From positions 62,001-126,000 of the forward strand of contig NZ_LAXJ01000007.1 in the NCBI RefSeq assembly GCF_001441615.1: a DNA stretch of 64,000 nucleotides, in the 5' to 3' direction. Every line of letters starts with the position of its first letter. Positions within the stretch are counted from its first letter, which is position 1. The position numbers were made by a program, and so were the translations under genes. This stretch comes from Roseovarius atlanticus. GTDB taxonomy: Bacteria > Pseudomonadota > Alphaproteobacteria > Rhodobacterales > Rhodobacteraceae. Below, piece after piece: positions 63,047 through 64,000 of the stretch. The notes beneath the pieces are model-generated. The model had not been told where the DNA came from and ran no database searches. It saw only the letters and a program-made list of their open reading frames with translations.

Positions 63047-64000
63047 TCAGCGGTTGCGATAGACGAACACCAGCGTCTCGGGCTGTCCGCTCGGGGGGCG
63101 GGGGAAAGGGGCGGCGCTGCGCACCTGCGCCTGGGCGGCGTCGCGGATCCCCGACGCGCCGGAACTGTCCAGAATGCGTATCCAGCCCAGCGATCCATCC
63201 GTGTTGATCTGGAAATAGACCCGCGCCATCCCCTTTGCCTGGTTGTCGACCCGAGGGCCGCGGTTCAGTTGCATCAGAACCCGCCCGGCATAGTTCGTCG
63301 TGCCCGCGTTGCCCTGCCCGCCCGAGCCGCCGAAATCGCCCGGATTGGCGTTGCCGATGCGCCCCAGCGCGGTCAAATCGGTGCCGTCGCGCTTATAGGC
63401 GGTCAGCGGCGACTCGTAGGTCGGTGCGCGGCTGGCCTGTGCCGGCGGCTGATCCGGCACGCCAAGCTCTTCGGCGGTGGGCCGGGTCGCCGGCGGGCGC
63501 AGCGACCGGGTGACAGCCGAGGCCGCCAGGTCCGGTTCCTCCGCCGCAATCACGTTGTCGGGTGCCTCTGGCGTGGGAGCCAGTGCCGCCTCGTCGGTCT
63601 CTGGCGTGACCGTCTCGGGGTCTTGCGGCGTCTCGGTCTCGGCAGTCTCTGTCGCAGGCTCGGGCGCGGCATCCGGGGCACCGTCCGGCGGCTGCGGCGT
63701 AGCCTCGGGCGCGTCGGGCGCGATCATGGCGATATCCGACGTGCTGCTGTCCTCGCCGCGTTCCTCTGCCGCGTCCTCGGCCGCAGGGCCCGCGCCTTCG
63801 TCGGGACTTGACGTGTCGGCCGCGGGGCCGTCGGGGGCGGTCACGTTCTCGGGGGTGTCCGACGCCACCAGCGCCTCGGAGGTCGGCATGTCATCGGCCT
63901 GGATCGTGTCCGGCGGCTCGGGCGCCTGGGCCGGCTCCGGCGCGGGCGGCTCGGGCAGCGTTTCGGCCAGATCCTCGAAACTCGGCCCTGTCTCGGGCAG
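63047..64000 (-). CDS. TonB-family C-terminal domain protein, 5' end outside window
   Basis: The frame is open from the right edge of the window to a TGA at 63047, 317 codons, so the N-terminus and membrane anchor are missing. The visible part is a long Pro/Ala/Glu/Asp-rich region (about 200 residues) of the kind that spans the periplasm. The TonB C-terminal domain follows: MQLNRGPRVDNQAKGMARVYFQINTDGS, then RDAAQAQVRSAAPFPRPPSGQPETLVFVYRNR. It would energise outer-membrane transporters with ExbB/ExbD, whose genes may lie just outside. No start codon should be assigned within this window. Confidence 0.85.
   Translation of the reverse strand: MPETGPSFEDLAETLPEPPAPEPAQAPEPPDTIQADDMPTSEALVASDTPENVTAPDGPAADTSSPDEGAGPAAEDAAEERGEDSSTSDIAMIAPDAPEATPQPPDGAPDAAPEPATETAETETPQDPETVTPETDEAALAPTPEAPDNVIAAEEPDLAASAVTRSLRPPATRPTAEELGVPDQPPAQASRAPTYESPLTAYKRDGTDLTALGRIGNANPGDFGGSGGQGNAGTTNYAGRVLMQLNRGPRVDNQAKGMARVYFQINTDGSLGWIRILDSSGASGIRDAAQAQVRSAAPFPRPPSGQPETLVFVYRNR

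Overview
The window is a continuous stretch of a GC-rich alphaproteobacterial chromosome, most like the Rhodobacteraceae (Roseobacter group). The clues are the murA/DUF2948/hisD/UPF0262/phosphatase block, DUF2125, homospermidine synthase, a Hint-domain protein of roseobacter type, a sulfonate-type HpsN/CuyA gene pair, and AT-rich GTAC-centred palindromes behind stop codons. I see no transposase, integrase, phage gene or CRISPR array. The assignment rests on recognising families, not on a database search.

Layout. 1-15.4 kb is housekeeping: a partial methyltransferase, gloB, clpA with a clear terminator, a LytM-type M23 peptidase, an ExbB/MotA-like plus OmpA-like coiled-coil pair, chaC, a DUF2125 protein, an extensin-like lipoprotein, tyrC-hisC, homospermidine synthase and rpsD. 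15.5-26.3 kb mixes a SRPBCC/ArsR pair, a six-gene Mrp-type Na+/H+ antiporter operon (fused MnhA-MnhB), a Hint-domain protein, an LpxR-like outer-membrane protein and an Asp/Glu-racemase-family enzyme. It also holds several short repeats, including two copies of a 135-bp structured element. 26.4-32.7 kb carries hisD, murA and companions on the minus strand, ending at a tRNA-Thr(GGT). 33.0-38.7 kb is the cell-elongation operon mreB-mreC-mreD-mrdA-rodA. 38.7-45.6 kb holds a hydroxyacid reductase, a Rieske oxygenase, SseB, a UDG-like protein, pncA, an FMN reductase, trhO and an arabinose-5-phosphate isomerase. 45.6-48.8 kb is a GDP-deoxysugar operon, gmd-fcl/colC-colD, whose aminotransferase-fold member has the ColD-type His-His in place of the PLP lysine. 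49-58.2 kb contains an SDR, a YcaQ-like protein, panBC, an ArgE/DapE hydrolase, gph, a sirtuin and secreted proteins of unknown function. 58.3-64 kb has a site-2-protease-like protein, an HpsN/CuyA/racemase operon, a helix-hairpin-helix protein with a histone-H1-like tail, and the C-terminal part of a TonB.

The signals the genes do not explain are non-coding. First, two 135-bp elements (16493-16627 and 25256-25390) share an identical inner core but have outer stems that differ by compensatory changes. Second, paired AT-rich palindromes sit just behind stop codons at five loci. Third, a 23-bp repeat forming a GTGGGT-GAAA-ACCCAC hairpin occurs four times. On the gene side the most interesting points are the probable GDP-colitose-type route and the sulfonate cassette with an attached Asp/Glu-racemase-like gene. 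No clear new defence system was found; the ExbB/OmpA pair resembles Zorya A/B but lacks the other Zorya genes.
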